Source of the DNA: Streptomyces collinus Tu 365
GTDB lineage: Bacteria > Actinomycetota > Actinomycetes > Streptomycetales > Streptomycetaceae
Direction: 5' to 3'
Length of the DNA stretch: 64,000 nt
Assembly: GCF_000444875.1 (NCBI RefSeq)
Contig: NC_021985.1
Location: forward strand, 6,282,170-6,346,169
Below, one piece after another: positions 32,805-40,799 of the stretch. The notes under the pieces are model-generated. The model was not told where the DNA came from and did no database searches. It saw only the letters and a program-made list of their open reading frames with translations. A program made the translations under genes and the position numbers. Numbering within the stretch: position 1 is the stretch's first letter; the number at the start of each line of letters is the position of its first letter.

Positions 32805-34067
32805 CTAGGCGGTGTCCGGGAGGGGCTGTGGCGGTCGTGGCCCGACGTACTGGCCGCGGGGGCGCATGCGCAGGGGGCGCTCGCCGTACTCCTCCAGGGC
32901 GTGGGCGATCCAGCCCGCTGTCCGGGCGACGGCGAAGATGGTCTCGCCGGCCGTGGCGGGCATGCCGCTGGAGGCGGTGAACACGGCAAGGGCCAGGTCG
33001 ACGTTGGCGTGCAGCGGGGCGTGGCGCGCGGTCGTGGCCACGACGTCGCGGGCCGCGAGCAGCGCGGGCTCCGCGCGCGGGACCTGCTCCAGGAGGGCGA
33101 ACAGCACCCGCGCGCGCGGGTCTTCGCCGGTGTAGAGCCGGTGGCCGAGCCCGGGAACGCGGCGTCCGGCGCGCAGTTCGTCGGCGATCACCGGGACGGC
33201 GGTGCCCTGGTCGAGCACGTCCAGCAGCATCCGGTGGGCCAGTCCGCTGGCGGCACCGTGCAGCGGGCCCTCCAGCACCCCGAGCCCGGCCGAGACCGCC
33301 GCGTAGGCGTGGGCGCGCGCCGAGGCGGCGACCCGGACGGCGAGCGTGGAGGCGGCGAGGTCGTGGTCGATGAGCAGCGCCAGGGCGGTGTCCAGGACGC
33401 GCAGCGACTCCTCGTCGGCGGGGCGGCCGGTCAGCCGGGTCCACAGGCGGTGGGCGAGCGGGCCGTCGTCCTCGGCGGCGGACCGCGCCGGCGGCAGCGC
33501 GGCGACCAGTGTGGGAATGAGGACGCGCGCGGTGCCGAGCACGGCCTTCTCGGAGAGGTCGAAGCGCAGCGGGTCCTGGGCGGCCGCCGCGATGGCTGCC
33601 ACGCGCAGCCGGTCGGTGGGGGAGGTGTGCTCGGGCAGCGCGTTCACGGCGTGGCGGGCGACCTCGACGGTGTCCTCGGGCGCGGTGAACGTGACGCCGG
33701 GGGTGAGCCGGTCCGTCCACAGCCACTCCGCGACCTCCTCGTAGGAGTGGCGGGTGGCCAGCTCCGTGGCGTCCACCCCGCGGAAGTAGTACCGGTCGTC
33801 GTCGATCAGCGTGATGCGGGTGCGGACCGACAGGTCCGCGCCGGAGCCCGGACTCGTCGCGGCCTCCCGCCGGTTGCGCCGGGCGAGGGCCTCGACCTCC
33901 TTGGCGTCGAAGGTGCTGGCGCGGCTGCCGGGTTCGCGCCGGCTGCCGAGCAGGCCGCGGCTCACGTAGGCGTACACCGTCTCCGGCTTCACGCCGAGCG
34001 CCTCGGCGGTCTCCTTGGTGGTCAGCCGTCGTCCGGGGCGGCCGGCGGCGGGTTCCTGATCGCGCAT
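32805..34067 (-). CDS. Citrate synthase with N-terminal helix-turn-helix domain
   Basis: 420 residues. Residues 12-65 are a MerR/excisionase-like helix-turn-helix: LTTKETAEALGVKPETVYAYVSRGLLGSRREPGSR, followed by FDAKEVEALARR. The rest is a citrate synthase: catalytic His in GPLHGAA, His in GLGHRLY, and Asp in HANVDLAL are all present. So a TCA-entry enzyme (oxaloacetate + acetyl-CoA) or related synthase carries its own DNA-binding module. It diverges from a second citrate synthase gene across 113 AT-rich bases containing a 15-bp palindrome, an attractive target for its HTH. ATG 34067 has GGTGA upstream; GTG 34076 is possible. Confidence 0.9.
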   Translation of the reverse strand: MRDQEPAAGRPGRRLTTKETAEALGVKPETVYAYVSRGLLGSRREPGSRASTFDAKEVEALARRNRREAATSPGSGADLSVRTRITLIDDDRYYFRGVDATELATRHSYEEVAEWLWTDRLTPGVTFTAPEDTVEVARHAVNALPEHTSPTDRLRVAAIAAAAQDPLRFDLSEKAVLGTARVLIPTLVAALPPARSAAEDDGPLAHRLWTRLTGRPADEESLRVLDTALALLIDHDLAASTLAVRVAASARAHAYAAVSAGLGVLEGPLHGAASGLAHRMLLDVLDQGTAVPVIADELRAGRRVPGLGHRLYTGEDPRARVLFALLEQVPRAEPALLAARDVVATTARHAPLHANVDLALAVFTASSGMPATAGETIFAVARTAGWIAHALEEYGERPLRMRPRGQYVGPRPPQPLPDTA

Positions 34068-34109
34068 GGGGGTCACCGTAGCGGCCTCCGAACATGTTGA
34101 TGGCTGTAG

Positions 34110-34124
34110 ATTGATTCAATCAAT
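34110..34124. promoter_or_regulatory. 15-bp palindrome in the divergent citrate synthase promoter
   Basis: ATTGATTCAATCAAT is a perfect inverted repeat around a central C, in an AT-rich segment that stands out from its GC-rich surroundings. It overlaps TTGATT (34111-34116), a possible -35 element for the rightward gene with CATATC (34134-34139) as -10. A second inverted repeat, TTGAC-N9-GTCAA, lies at 34126-34144. Confidence 0.6.
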
Positions 34125-34180
34125 ATTGACATCCATATCGTCAAGCATGGACAGTCGGATCAAGTCCAAGGAGGAGAACC

Positions 34181-35347
34181 ATGACCGTCAACAGGAGCGC
34201 GACCGCACTCGTCGAGGTCCCGCGGGGGCTCGCCGGCGTCGTCGTCACCGAGACCGAGATCGGCGACGTCAGAGGGCGCGAGGGCTTCTACCATTACCGC
34301 CAGTACTCGGCCGTCGAACTCGCCCGGACCCGCCGCTTCGAGGACGTGTGGCACCTCCTCGTCCACGGCACGCTGCCGGACCCCGCGCGCGGCGCCGCAT
34401 TCGCCGCCGAGACCGCCGCGCTGCGCCGGCTGCCCGCGGGCGTCCGCGCGGCCCTGCCCGGCATAGCCGCCGCCGGGGGCGGCGCCGGCCCGCTGGCCGG
34501 CCTGCGCACGGCCCTGTCCCTGCTGGGCGCGGAACGCGGGTTCCGGCCGGTGTACGACCTCGACGCCGACCGGCGCCGCACCGACACGGTGGCCGCCTGC
34601 GCGGCCGTACCCACCCTGCTCACCGCGCTTTACCGGCTCGGCCGGGGCCTCGACCCGGTCGAGCCGCGCGAGGACCTGTCGTACGCGGCCGACTACCTGC
34701 GCATGCTGACCGGTACGGAACCCGACCCGCGCCATGTCCGCGCCGTCGAGCAGTACCTGATCTCCACCATTGACCACGGATTCAACGCGTCCACTTTCAC
34801 CGCCCGCGTCATCGCCTCCACCGGCGCCGACGTGGCGGCGTGCCTGACCGGTGCCGTGGGCGCGCTCTCGGGCCCCCTGCACGGCGGAGCCCCCAGCCGG
34901 GCCCTGGACACCCTGGACGCGATCGGCACGCCGGACCGGATCGACGCGTGGATCCGGGAGCGGGTGCTCGCCGGCGACCGCATCATGGGCTTCGGGCACG
35001 CGATCTACCGCACCGAGGACCCCCGTTCGCGGATGCTCCGGGAGACGGCGCTCGGCTTCGGCGGCCCCCGCGTCCGGTTCGCCGTGGAGGTGGAGCGCCG
35101 GGTGGAGGCCATCCTCGCCGAGCTGAAGCCGGGCCGTGAACTGCACACCAACGTGGAGTTCTACGCCGGCATCGTCATGGAACTGTGCGGCCTGCCCCGG
35201 GAGATGTTCACCCCCACCTTCGCGGCGGCCCGGGCCGTGGGCTGGAGCGCCAACATCCTGGAACAGGCGGCCGACCCGAAGATCATCCGACCCGTGGCGC
35301 GCTACGTGGGCCCCGAGCCGCGGGTGGCGGTCCCGGCCGCGCTCTGA
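34181..35347 (+). CDS. Citrate synthase 2
   Basis: 388 residues, no N-terminal extension. Citrate synthase fold with REGFYHYRQYSAVELA near the start, DHGFNASTFTARVIASTGAD, the two catalytic His in GPLHGGA and GFGHAIY, and the C-terminal block TFAAARAVGWSANILEQA. The third catalytic position, normally Asp in NVDFY, is Glu here (TNVEFYAG). This may alter activity or be a subfamily feature. AAGGAGG precedes ATG 34181. Divergent from the HTH citrate synthase. It may be citrate, methylcitrate or another acyl-CoA-dependent synthase. Confidence 0.9.
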   Translation: MTVNRSATALVEVPRGLAGVVVTETEIGDVRGREGFYHYRQYSAVELARTRRFEDVWHLLVHGTLPDPARGAAFAAETAALRRLPAGVRAALPGIAAAGGGAGPLAGLRTALSLLGAERGFRPVYDLDADRRRTDTVAACAAVPTLLTALYRLGRGLDPVEPREDLSYAADYLRMLTGTEPDPRHVRAVEQYLISTIDHGFNASTFTARVIASTGADVAACLTGAVGALSGPLHGGAPSRALDTLDAIGTPDRIDAWIRERVLAGDRIMGFGHAIYRTEDPRSRMLRETALGFGGPRVRFAVEVERRVEAILAELKPGRELHTNVEFYAGIVMELCGLPREMFTPTFAAARAVGWSANILEQAADPKIIRPVARYVGPEPRVAVPAAL

Positions 35348-35446
35348 CCCGCGCGGCCCTACGGCGCGGCCCTCCTATCCTGGTCGGGCAGCCGGTCCAC
35401 AGGAGTTCACCGGAGCCCGCCGGAGTTACAGGAGAGAGGTCACCCG

Positions 35447-36526
35447 TTGGGGAACAGCAGCGGTCCGCAGATCCCGGTCGTCGTCCTGGCCGGATTCCTG
35501 GGCTCGGGGAAGACCACGCTCCTCAACCACCTGCTGCACCGCAGCGGAGGCAGCCGTATCGGGGCGATCGTCAACGACTTCGGCGCCATCGAGATCGACG
35601 CGATGGCCGTCGCGGGAGCCCTCGGCGACTCCACCGTCTCCCTCGGCAACGGCTGCCTGTGCTGTGCCGTCGACGCGAGCGAACTCGACGAGTACCTGGA
35701 CCGGCTCGCCGCACCCGGCGCCGGCATCGACGTCATCGTCATCGAGGCCAGCGGGCTCGCCGAGCCGCAGGAACTGGTCCGCATGGTCCTCGCCAGCGAG
35801 CACCCCGGCATCGTCTACGGCGGTCTCGTCGAGGTCGTCGACGCGGCGGAGTTCGACGCCACCCGGGCCGAACACCCCGAGATCGACCGGCACCTCGCCC
35901 TCGCCGACCTCGTGGTCGTCAACAAGACCGACCGGGTGCCCGACCCCGACCGCGTCCTCGCCCTCGTCCGGTCGCTCACCGACCGCGCCGCCGTCGTCCC
36001 CGCGGTCCACGGCCGCATCGACCCCGAGTTCCTCTTCGACCGCAGGCCGAGCGAGGAGCGCGTCGGGCAGTTGTCCTTCGACGACCTGCACCGGCACGGC
36101 GACGACCACGCCACCCATGCGCACACGGCGTACGAGAGCCTGTCGTTCAGCTCCGACGTGCCCATGGAGCCGCGCCGGCTCATGCGGTTCCTGGACAGCC
36201 GCCCCGAGGGGCTGTACCGGGTCAAGGGATACGTCGACTTCGGGCCGTACGACACCGTCAACCGGTACGCCGTGCACGTCGTCGGGCGCTTCCTGCGCTT
36301 CTACCCCGAGCCCTGGGCCGCGGCCGACGACCGCCGCACCCAGCTCGTGCTGATCGGCCGCGGCATCGACACCGGCACGCTCGGCAAGGAACTCCGGGCG
36401 TGCCGCGACGACGCCCCGCTCGCCGACGAGCACGGCATGTGGGGCGTCCTGCGCTACGTGCAGGGCTCCCAGGAGGAACCCGACGCCGGGCCCTACGAGG
36501 CCCGGGACAGCGGCGTCGGAGTCTGA
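35447..36526 (+). CDS. CobW/COG0523-family GTPase (metallochaperone)
   Basis: 359 residues. P-loop GFLGSGKTT (16-24), metal-binding CLCC (Cys70, Cys72, Cys73), base-recognition NKTD, and a His-rich loop (HRHGDDHATHAHTAYE) in the middle, followed by the CobW C-terminal domain. Such GTPases deliver zinc, cobalt or other metals to client proteins; the client here is not apparent and no Zur box was seen. TTG 35447 follows GAGAGG with good spacing. A TATCCT hexamer at 35376-35381 may be the -10. Convergent with parC. Confidence 0.9.
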   Translation: MGNSSGPQIPVVVLAGFLGSGKTTLLNHLLHRSGGSRIGAIVNDFGAIEIDAMAVAGALGDSTVSLGNGCLCCAVDASELDEYLDRLAAPGAGIDVIVIEASGLAEPQELVRMVLASEHPGIVYGGLVEVVDAAEFDATRAEHPEIDRHLALADLVVVNKTDRVPDPDRVLALVRSLTDRAAVVPAVHGRIDPEFLFDRRPSEERVGQLSFDDLHRHGDDHATHAHTAYESLSFSSDVPMEPRRLMRFLDSRPEGLYRVKGYVDFGPYDTVNRYAVHVVGRFLRFYPEPWAAADDRRTQLVLIGRGIDTGTLGKELRACRDDAPLADEHGMWGVLRYVQGSQEEPDAGPYEARDSGVGV

Positions 36527-36537
36527 GGGACCCGGAA

Positions 36538-36574
36538 CGGCGGTGCCGGCGGTCCCGGACCGCCGGCACCGCCG
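36538..36574. terminator. Bidirectional terminator between the CobW gene and parC
   Basis: A perfect 15-bp stem (CGGCGGTGCCGGCGG pairing with CCGCCGGCACCGCCG) has a 7-base loop whose ends can pair further. It begins 12 bases after one stop codon and ends 11 bases from the other. Confidence 0.8.
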
Positions 36575-36584
36575 ACCGCGAGGC

Positions 36585-39044
36585 CTAGAACACCGGCCCC
36601 GCGACCACTCCCACCGTCTTCGGCAGCGAGGTGCCCGAGCCGTCACGGCGCGGGTCCACCTCCGGCAGCTCCGCCGGAGTGCCGTTCTTCTGCGCCGCCC
36701 GGGCCGGGACGGGACCCGCCCAGGCCAGCGCCAGACAGTCCTCGCCCTTCAGGAACCGCTGGCAGCGCACACCGCCGGTGGCCCGGCCCTTGCGCGGGTA
36801 CTGGTCGAACGGCGTCAGCTTGGCCGTCGTCTGCACGGAGTCGTCCAGCGTGCCGCGCGAGCCCGCCACCGTGAAGACCACCGCGTCCGCCGCCGGGTCG
36901 ACCGCCGTGAACGTGATGACCTTGGCGCCCTCGGTGAGCTTGATGCCCGCCATGCCACCGGCCGGACGGCCCTGCGGACGCACGATGGAGGCCTGGAAGC
37001 GCAGCAGTTGCGCGTCGTCCGTGACGAACACCAGGTCCTCCTCGCCGGTGCGCAGTTCCACCGCGCCGACGATCCGGTCGCCGTCCTTCAGCGTGATGAC
37101 CTCCAGCTCGTCCTTGTTGGACGGGTAGTCGGGCACCACACGCTTGACGACACCCTGCTCGGTGCCCAGCGCCAGACCCGGGGACGACTCGTCCAGCGTG
37201 GTCAGGCAGACCACCGTCTCGTCGTCCTCCAGGGACACGAACTCCGCGAGCGGCGCCCCTCCGGAGAGGTTCGGCGGGGCCGCCGGGGCGGCCAGCTGCG
37301 GCAGGTCGACCACGTTGATCCGCAGCAGACGCCCGGACGAGGTCACCACGCCGATCTCGCCCCGCGCGGTCGCCGGCACCGCCGAGACGATCACGTCGTG
37401 CTTCACCCGCTTTGCGCCGGCGTCCTTCGGGAACGGCTCGTTGTCCGCCGTGCGGGCCACCAGGCCGGTGGAGGAGAGCAGCACCCGGCAGGGGTCGTCG
37501 GCGACCTGGAGCGGCACCGCCGCCACCGGGGTGCCCGCGGACTCCAGCAGGACCGTGCGCCGGTCGGTGCCGAACTTCTTCGCCACCGCCGCCAGTTCGG
37601 CCGAGACCAGCTTGCGCAGCTCCGCGTCCGACTCCAGGATCCGGGTCAGCTCCTCGATCTCCGCGGTGAGCTTCTCCTTCTCCGCCTCCAGCTCGATGCG
37701 GTCGTACTTGGTGAGCCGGCGCAGCGGCGTGTCGAGGATGTACTGCGTCTGGACCTCGCTCAGCGAGAACCGCTCCATCAGGCGCTGCTTGGCCTGGGCG
37801 GAGTTCTCGCTGGAGCGGATCAGCCGGATGACCTCGTCGATGTCGACCAGCGCGGTCAGCAGGCCCTCGACCAGGTGCAGCCGGTCGCGGCGCTTGCCGC
37901 GGCGGTACTCGCTGCGGCGGCGGACGACCTCGAAGCGGTGGTCGAGGTAGACCTCGAGCAGCTCCTTCAGGCCCAGGGTGAGCGGCTGGCCGTCCACCAG
38001 GGCCACGTTGTTGATGCCGAAGGACTCCTCCATCGGGGTCAGCTTGTACAGCTGCTCCAGGACGGCCTCCGGCACGAAGCCGTTCTTGATCTCGATGACC
38101 AGGCGCAGACCGTGCTCGCGGTCGGTGAGGTCCTTGACGTCCGCGATGCCCTGGATCTTCTTGGCGTTGACCAGGTCCTTGATCTTGGCGATCACCTTCT
38201 CCGGGCCGACCGTGAACGGCAGCTCGGTGACGACCAGGCCCTTGCGGCGGGCGGTCACCGTCTCGATCGCGACCGACGCGCGCATCTTGAAGGTGCCACG
38301 GCCCGTCGCGTACGCGTCCCGGACGCCGTCCAGGCCGACGATCCGGCCGCCCGTGGGCAGGTCGGGGCCCGGGACGAGCTTCATCAGCGCGTCCAGGTCC
38401 GCGTTCGGGAACCTGATCAGGTGGCGGGCGGCCGCGATGACCTCGCGCAGGTTGTGCGGCGGCATGTTCGTCGCCATGCCGACCGCGATGCCGGAGGAGC
38501 CGTTGACCAGCAGGTTCGGGAAGGCGGCGGGCAGGGCCACCGGCTCCTGCTCCTGGCCGTCGTAGTTGGGTGCGAAGTCGACCGTGTCCTCTTCGATGGA
38601 CTCGGTCATCAGGCTCGTCGCCTCGGCCATCCGGCACTCGGTGTACCGCATGGCGGCGGGCGGGTCGTCGTTGCCCAGCGAGCCGAAGTTGCCGTGGCCG
38701 TCGACCAGCGGGACGCGCATCGAGAACGGCTGGGCCATGCGGACCAGGGCGTCGTAGATCGACGCGTCTCCGTGCGGGTGCAGCTTGCCCATGACCTCGC
38801 CGACGACACGGGCGCACTTCACGTAACCGCGCTCGGGGCGCAGGCCCATCTCGTTCATCTGGTAGACGATCCGGCGGTGCACCGGCTTCAGGCCGTCACG
38901 GGCGTCCGGCAGGGCGCGCGAGTAGATGACCGAGTACGCGTACTCGAGGTAGGAGCCACGCATCTCGTCCACGACGTCGATGTCGAGGATCCGCTCCTCG
39001 TACGCATCGTCGGGCGGCGGGGTCTTCGTGCTGCGGCGGGCCAT
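36585..39044 (-). CDS. parC: DNA topoisomerase IV subunit A (ParC)
   Basis: 819 residues. Breakage-reunion subunit of topoisomerase IV. Active-site Tyr134 in AAMRYTECRM. The quinolone-determining region HPHGDASIYDALVRMAQPFS (90-108) has Ser/Ala positions as in actinobacteria. Tower and coiled-coil domains follow, then a C-terminal beta-pinwheel (repeats such as GIVTSSGRLLRINVVDLPQ and VFVTDDAQLLRFQ). It has no GyrA-box of the QRRGGKG type, supporting ParC over GyrA. The partner parE is at 18611-20734. Its leader contains a 16-bp tandem repeat. Confidence 0.94.
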   Translation of the reverse strand: MARRSTKTPPPDDAYEERILDIDVVDEMRGSYLEYAYSVIYSRALPDARDGLKPVHRRIVYQMNEMGLRPERGYVKCARVVGEVMGKLHPHGDASIYDALVRMAQPFSMRVPLVDGHGNFGSLGNDDPPAAMRYTECRMAEATSLMTESIEEDTVDFAPNYDGQEQEPVALPAAFPNLLVNGSSGIAVGMATNMPPHNLREVIAAARHLIRFPNADLDALMKLVPGPDLPTGGRIVGLDGVRDAYATGRGTFKMRASVAIETVTARRKGLVVTELPFTVGPEKVIAKIKDLVNAKKIQGIADVKDLTDREHGLRLVIEIKNGFVPEAVLEQLYKLTPMEESFGINNVALVDGQPLTLGLKELLEVYLDHRFEVVRRRSEYRRGKRRDRLHLVEGLLTALVDIDEVIRLIRSSENSAQAKQRLMERFSLSEVQTQYILDTPLRRLTKYDRIELEAEKEKLTAEIEELTRILESDAELRKLVSAELAAVAKKFGTDRRTVLLESAGTPVAAVPLQVADDPCRVLLSSTGLVARTADNEPFPKDAGAKRVKHDVIVSAVPATARGEIGVVTSSGRLLRINVVDLPQLAAPAAPPNLSGGAPLAEFVSLEDDETVVCLTTLDESSPGLALGTEQGVVKRVVPDYPSNKDELEVITLKDGDRIVGAVELRTGEEDLVFVTDDAQLLRFQASIVRPQGRPAGGMAGIKLTEGAKVITFTAVDPAADAVVFTVAGSRGTLDDSVQTTAKLTPFDQYPRKGRATGGVRCQRFLKGEDCLALAWAGPVPARAAQKNGTPAELPEVDPRRDGSGTSLPKTVGVVAGPVF

Positions 39045-39404
39045 CGCTGCCTGGCTCCTTCTGATCTTGTCGCTCGCCTACGGGGGCGACGCGCCCCTCC
39101 GACTCGCTCTTGCTGAAGCTCGCTGTTGCTGAAGCGTCTGACGGATCTGACGCCGACCATTGTGGACCGACGCACTGACAAGCCGTGCCACGACCCGGTG
39201 CACGCGCACCGGCCCGGCTCCGCCGGGCGTCCCGGTCCGGTGCCGGCGGGTTCCCGGGCGACGGTCCGAGGCAGGCTACGCGATCCGCTGTGGGCGTACG
39301 TCCCGCGGGAACTTCGCCGGGGCCCCGCACGCTTTGCATACAGTGGCAGGAACGGCAGGAAGACCGCGGTTTCGACGACCGCCTCCGCTCGCGAAGGGAC
39401 GTAC
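39045..39404. other. Divergent control region of parC and the M16 peptidase pair
   Basis: 360 bases. It holds the parC leader with a tandem repeat (39110-39135) and, toward the peptidase genes, a TACAGT hexamer around 39340 that could be a -10. The frame of the first peptidase is open across much of this gap, but the translation is Arg/Pro-rich and not conserved-looking. No separate gene seen. Confidence 0.45.
39110..39135. repeat. Direct repeat TTGCTGAAGC, period 16, in the parC leader
   Basis: TTGCTGAAGC occurs at 39110-39119 and 39126-39135, within a larger imperfect 16-base repeat unit. It lies about 65-90 bases upstream of the parC start on the minus strand. Confidence 0.6.
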
Positions 39405-40799
39405 ATGCCCATGGGTCACACGACCACGGCCGAGGCAGGCTCCGGGGGCCTGACAGCGACCGAGCACCGGCTGGCCAACGGTCTGCGCGTGGTGCTCTCC
39501 GAGGACCACCTGACCCCGGTGGCGGCGGTCTGCCTCTGGTACGACGTCGGCTCCCGCCACGAAGTCAAGGGACGCACCGGCCTGGCTCACCTTTTCGAGC
39601 ACCTGATGTTCCAGGGCTCGGCGCAGGTCACGGGCAACGGCCACTTCGAGCTGGTGCAGGGCGCGGGCGGCTCGCTGAACGGCACCACCAGCTTCGAGCG
39701 CACCAACTACTTCGAGACGATGCCCGCCCACCAGCTGGAGCTCGCCCTCTGGCTGGAGGCCGACCGCATGGGCTCCCTGCTCGCGGCCCTGGACGACGAG
39801 TCCATGGAGAACCAGCGGGACGTCGTCAAGAACGAGCGCCGCCAGCGCTACGACAACGTGCCCTACGGCACCGCCTTCGAGAAGCTGACCGCCCTCGCCT
39901 ACCCGGAGGGCCACCCGTACCACCACACGCCGATCGGCTCGATGGCGGACCTGGACGCGGCCACCCTGGAGGACGCGCGCGCGTTCTTCCGCACCTACTA
40001 CGCGCCCAACAACGCGGTGCTCTCCGTGGTCGGCGACATCGACCCGCAGCAGACGCTGGCCTGGGTGGAGAAGTACTTCGGCTCCATCGCCTCCCACGAC
40101 GGCAAGCCCGAGCCCCGCGACGGCTCCCTGCCGCAGGTCATCGGGGAGCAGGTGCGCGAGGTCGTCGTGGAGGAGGTCCCGGCGCGCGCCCTGATGGCCG
40201 CCTACCGGCTTCCGCACGACGGCACCCGCGACGCGGACGCGGCCGACGTGGCGCTGACGATCCTGGGCGGCGGCGAGTCCTCCCGCCTGTACAACCGGCT
40301 CGTGCGCCGCGACCGCACGGCGGTCGCGGCCGGCTTCGGCCTGCTGCGCCTGGCCGGCGCGCCCTCGCTCGGCTGGCTGGACGTGAAGACCTCCGGTGAC
40401 GTCGAGGTGCCGGTCATCGAGACCGCGATCGACGAGGAGCTGGCCCGCTTCGCCGAGGAGGGCCCCACGCCCGAGGAGATGGAGCGCGCCCAGGCCCAGC
40501 TGGAGCGCGAGTGGCTGGACCGGCTCGGCACCGTGGCCGGCCGCGCCGACGAACTGTGCCGCTACGCGGTCCTGTTCGGGGACCCGCAGCTCGCCCTCAC
40601 CGCCGTCAAGCGCGTCCTGGAGGTGACCCCCGAGGAGGTCAAGGAGGTCGCCAAGGCGCGCCTGCGGCCCGACAACCGCGCGGTGCTCGTCTACGAGCCG
40701 AAGTCCCCCGAGACCGTCGAGGACGCCGACGTCCCCGGGGACCCGGAATCGGAGGCCACCGTAGAGGCCGGCAACGACAACGAGGAGACGGCCAAGTGA
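39405..40799 (+). CDS. M16 zinc metallopeptidase, catalytic subunit
   Basis: 464 residues. Inverted zinc motif HLFEH (His62, Glu65, His66) in GRTGLAHLFEHLMFQG, with a distal Glu about 75 residues later (VVKNERRQRYDN). Two M16 domains, the first catalytic. The family includes pitrilysin and mitochondrial processing peptidase. Coupled to a second M16 protein without the zinc motif; the two probably form a heterodimer, as in MPP or archaeal/bacterial two-gene M16 enzymes. AAGGGA precedes ATG 39405. The ORF is open further upstream but the extension is not peptidase-like. Confidence 0.94.
   Translation: MPMGHTTTAEAGSGGLTATEHRLANGLRVVLSEDHLTPVAAVCLWYDVGSRHEVKGRTGLAHLFEHLMFQGSAQVTGNGHFELVQGAGGSLNGTTSFERTNYFETMPAHQLELALWLEADRMGSLLAALDDESMENQRDVVKNERRQRYDNVPYGTAFEKLTALAYPEGHPYHHTPIGSMADLDAATLEDARAFFRTYYAPNNAVLSVVGDIDPQQTLAWVEKYFGSIASHDGKPEPRDGSLPQVIGEQVREVVVEEVPARALMAAYRLPHDGTRDADAADVALTILGGGESSRLYNRLVRRDRTAVAAGFGLLRLAGAPSLGWLDVKTSGDVEVPVIETAIDEELARFAEEGPTPEEMERAQAQLEREWLDRLGTVAGRADELCRYAVLFGDPQLALTAVKRVLEVTPEEVKEVAKARLRPDNRAVLVYEPKSPETVEDADVPGDPESEATVEAGNDNEETAK

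Noticed and set aside
36585..39044. Assignment as GyrA instead of ParC
   Set aside because: No GyrA-box motif is visible in the C-terminal domain, and the gene sits in the parE/parC segment of Streptomyces chromosomes.
39330..39400. Sigma-R promoter (GGGAAC-N18-GCT) ahead of the M16 genes
   Set aside because: Both elements are imperfect and the placement is not convincing.
39126..39404. N-terminal extension of the first M16 peptidase
   Set aside because: Translation is Arg/Pro-rich and unlike peptidase N-termini; ATG 39405 has a good ribosome-binding site.
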